A stretch of 35,416 bases of DNA. Origin: Pseudomonadota bacterium (GTDB lineage: Bacteria > Pseudomonadota > Gammaproteobacteria > Steroidobacterales > Steroidobacteraceae). The stretch is from the NCBI GenBank assembly GCA_021847105.1, contig JAJZUT010000028.1, forward strand, positions 1 through 35,416. Direction: 5' to 3'. The notes beneath the pieces were generated by a model. The model was not told where the DNA came from. It ran no database searches and saw only the letters and a list, made by a program, of their open reading frames with translations. Below are positions 33,485 through 35,416 of the stretch, one piece after another (within the stretch, counting starts at the first letter, position 1; every line of letters starts with the position of its first letter). The translations under genes and the position numbers were made by a program.

Positions 33485-35032
33485 ATGGCGGACCGTCACC
33501 CCATGAGACCGCAGCTCCGCGTCGTTCCCGACCCACTCATCGGCCCCATTCTGGATGAGGCCAAAAAAATCCTCGCCGAGATTGGTGTTGAGGTGCGCGG
33601 TGCACGCCTGCGCGAGCGACTGCTCGCGCACGGCCTGAAAACGGCACGCACGGCAGATGAGGCAGACCGTGTATTGTTTCCACCGGAAGTGGTCGATCGA
33701 GCGATCGCGACAGTGCCCAAGCGTTTCGCGCTCTACGATCGCGATGGAGCACCCTACACCGAGCTCGGCGGGGACAAGGTTCACTTCGTCCCCGGGTCAA
33801 GCGGCCTGAAGATTCTCGACCACCGTACGGGCGAGACACGCCTGTCCAACACGCGCGACTTCATCGAGTACGTACGCGTTGCGGACGGATTGAAGAATCT
33901 CGGCTACCTTGCCACCGCGTTTTCGACCAACGACATCGAGCCGATGATCTCGGACGCGTGGCGGCTGTATTTGCTGCTCACCAACTCCATCAAGCCCATC
34001 GTGTCCGGGGCGTTCTCCGAGCACGGCGTGGTCCGCATGGCGCAGATGATGCAGCTGTTTCGGCGTGACCAGAGTGATCTCATCGCCCGTCCGATGTCCA
34101 TCTTCACCGTGACGGCAACCGGCTTCTACCGCTACAGCGAGGATTCCTGTCAGAATCTGCTCGACTGCGTGGAATTCGGCATTCCGATCGAGATCGTGCC
34201 CGTCACATTGATGGGGCTGATTGCTCCGGTCACCCTGGTGGGCGCAACGGTCATGCACATTGCGGACGTGCTCGCCGGACTCACCATGGCGCAGATCATC
34301 AAACCCGGCGCGCCAACGCTGTTCGGCGGTGCACCGGCCACCTTCCACATGAAGACGGCCATGTCACCAATGGCAGCCATCGAAACGCTGCACCTGAACA
34401 TGGCGTACATCGAGATCGCCAAGCACCTCGGCATCCCGACGCAGAGCTACATGGCCCTCAGCGAGGGCAAGTTCCTCGATGCACAGGCCGGAGCCGAAAC
34501 CTTCGGCGGCGCATTGCTCGCCGCAGTAGGTGGTGTCAACTCGGTCTCCGGCCCGGGCATGCTTGATTACGTGCTCACCTTCAGTCTTGCCAAGCTGGTG
34601 TTCGACGATGAGCTGTGTGGGCAAGCGTTGCATTTCTGCCGCGAGTTCACCGTCCAGGAAGACCTGCCGACACGCGCTCTGGTGCGTCAGCTGCTGCAGG
34701 AAAAACACCTGCTCACCTCAGAGCACACCCTGAAGCACTGGCCGAGCGAGCTGTACCTGCCCGGCGCAGTATTTGACCGCATCAACCGTGAATCCTGGCA
34801 GCTGGCCGGCAGCATGACGCTGGAGCAGCGCGTGCATCAGGAGGTCGAGCGCCTGCTCGGCGTCTACGTCTCCCCGCCGCTTGATCCGCGACTCGATGCC
34901 GAGATGATCCGCATCATCAAAAGCGCTCTGCCGCGCGATGAAGCCTTACCCGAGACACTGCCTCGGGTGGATCGGTCGGGCCCCGCTCCCGCAGCGCATG
35001 AGGGACGTCGGTCACGGCGCAAGCGAAGCTGA
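33485..35032 (+). CDS. MttB-family corrinoid methyltransferase, copy 3 (diverged, no pyrrolysine)
   Basis: This is a third MttB-superfamily protein, 515 residues, of a different subgroup from copies 1 and 2. It lacks their Arg-rich N-terminus and opens MADRHPMRPQLRVVPDPL. Shared features are AKKILAEIGVEVRGARLRE, VTLMGLIAPVTLVGATVMHI, IIKPGAPTLFGGAP and KFLDAQAGAETFGGALLAAV. The usual HAAG-LE-G motif is changed to VSGPGMLDYVLTFSLAKLVFDD. There is no in-frame TAG. An Arg/Lys-rich tail (EGRRSRRKRS) ends the protein. The ATG has no clear ribosome site; the ATG seven codons on is an alternative. The corrinoid-protein gene starts 104 bases downstream, so this copy is likely the partner of that protein. 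Confidence 0.88.
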   Translation: MADRHPMRPQLRVVPDPLIGPILDEAKKILAEIGVEVRGARLRERLLAHGLKTARTADEADRVLFPPEVVDRAIATVPKRFALYDRDGAPYTELGGDKVHFVPGSSGLKILDHRTGETRLSNTRDFIEYVRVADGLKNLGYLATAFSTNDIEPMISDAWRLYLLLTNSIKPIVSGAFSEHGVVRMAQMMQLFRRDQSDLIARPMSIFTVTATGFYRYSEDSCQNLLDCVEFGIPIEIVPVTLMGLIAPVTLVGATVMHIADVLAGLTMAQIIKPGAPTLFGGAPATFHMKTAMSPMAAIETLHLNMAYIEIAKHLGIPTQSYMALSEGKFLDAQAGAETFGGALLAAVGGVNSVSGPGMLDYVLTFSLAKLVFDDELCGQALHFCREFTVQEDLPTRALVRQLLQEKHLLTSEHTLKHWPSELYLPGAVFDRINRESWQLAGSMTLEQRVHQEVERLLGVYVSPPLDPRLDAEMIRIIKSALPRDEALPETLPRVDRSGPAPAAHEGRRSRRKRS

Positions 35033-35136
35033 CGGCACCTGGGTCACGCCGGAGATAATTCAGCCTGCGCCGAGGCTATAGCAGTCGTGCGTGAACTGAG
35101 CGATGCTATGGCATACCAGCACGCGGAGAATCGGAC

Positions 35137-35416
35137 ATGACAGACGAGAGTGATTTCAATCTTCGGGATCTGAACGATCAGGAGCTGACCGAGCAGGTTC
35201 ACGATGACCTGTACAACGGTCTGCGGGACGAGGTGGTGGAAGCCACCCATATTTTCCTCGAGCGCGGCTGGGGCGCCGAGAAGGTGCTGAACGACGCGCT
35301 GGTGGAAGGCATGCGCATCGTAGGCATCGATTTTCGCGACGGGATCCTGTTCGTACCCGAGGTGCTGCTGGCGGCGAACGCGATGAAGGCGGGCATGGAG
35401 CTGCTGCGCCCGCTGC
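35137..35416 (+). CDS. Corrinoid protein (MttC/MtbC-like), N-terminal part
   Basis: This is the start of a cobalamin-binding methyl carrier, the methyl acceptor of MttB-type enzymes. The 93 complete codons read MTDESDFNLRDLNDQELTEQ and continue with the helical cap domain: LYNGLRDEVVEATHIFLERG, VLNDALVEGMRIVGIDFRDG and LFVPEVLLAANAMKAGM, the standard B12-binding-2 cap pattern. The Rossmann domain with the DxHxxG cobalt-ligand motif is beyond the window edge. GGAGA lies 8 bases before the ATG. Location after MttB copy 3 suggests a single methyltransferase unit. Confidence 0.9.
   Translation, partial: MTDESDFNLRDLNDQELTEQVHDDLYNGLRDEVVEATHIFLERGWGAEKVLNDALVEGMRIVGIDFRDGILFVPEVLLAANAMKAGMELLRPL

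Noticed and set aside
15357..35032. Pyrrolysine (amber) codons in the MttB genes
   Set aside because: All three frames are open without TAG and end normally, and no pylT- or pylS-like sequence was seen; they are of the non-pyrrolysine type.
1..35416. tRNA, rRNA, CRISPR array, insertion sequence or prophage
   Set aside because: No cloverleaf sequence, regular spaced repeats, transposase or phage gene was recognised by reading either strand; small RNAs cannot be excluded without a covariance-model search.

Overview
The window is GC-rich bacterial DNA, coding on both strands. The fused aspartate kinase-homoserine dehydrogenase, the large TonB-dependent receptor, the TPR-sulfotransferase and the GbdR-like regulator together suggest a gammaproteobacterium, perhaps near the Xanthomonadales, Nevskiales or Steroidobacteraceae. 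This placement is an inference from gene content only. No rRNA, tRNA, CRISPR array, insertion sequence or phage gene was seen.

Region 1 (1-3916) is ordinary chromosome. It holds thrB (only its 5' end) and thrA on the minus strand, overlapping by four bases, then a divergent unknown helical protein and a GFA-type zinc protein. Region 2 (3975-15132, minus strand) is an amine-oxidation block. Read in the direction of transcription it holds a GbdR-like AraC regulator, a two-subunit FAD/[2Fe-2S] dehydrogenase of the HcnBC/OoxAB type, a beta-lactamase-fold serine hydrolase, and a complete heterotetrameric sarcosine oxidase set in the order soxB-soxD-soxA-soxG.

Region 3 (15357-35416) holds three separate MttB-family (trimethylamine methyltransferase-like) genes, none with an in-frame amber codon. 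Each lies beside a different transport gene: copy 1 with an MHS-type MFS permease, copy 2 divergent from a TonB-dependent receptor, copy 3 divergent from an ACS-type MFS permease. Copy 3 is followed by a corrinoid-protein gene that runs off the window. Between them lie a homologue of trimethylamine/dimethylamine dehydrogenase, a CocE-type hydrolase, a PYROXD2-like FAD oxidoreductase, a TPR-sulfotransferase and a BetI-like TetR regulator.

The simplest joint reading is an aerobic island for uptake and stepwise N-demethylation of quaternary amines of the glycine betaine, carnitine or proline betaine kind. MttB plus the corrinoid protein would take the first methyl group, the TMADH-like flavoprotein would act on the tertiary amine, and sarcosine oxidase (which passes one-carbon units to tetrahydrofolate) on the secondary amine. 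A diverged palindrome, TTRTAC-N4-GTATAA, recurs in four intergenic regions of region 3. It overlaps promoter elements and is a candidate operator for the BetI-like protein. The substrates and the regulon are inferences.
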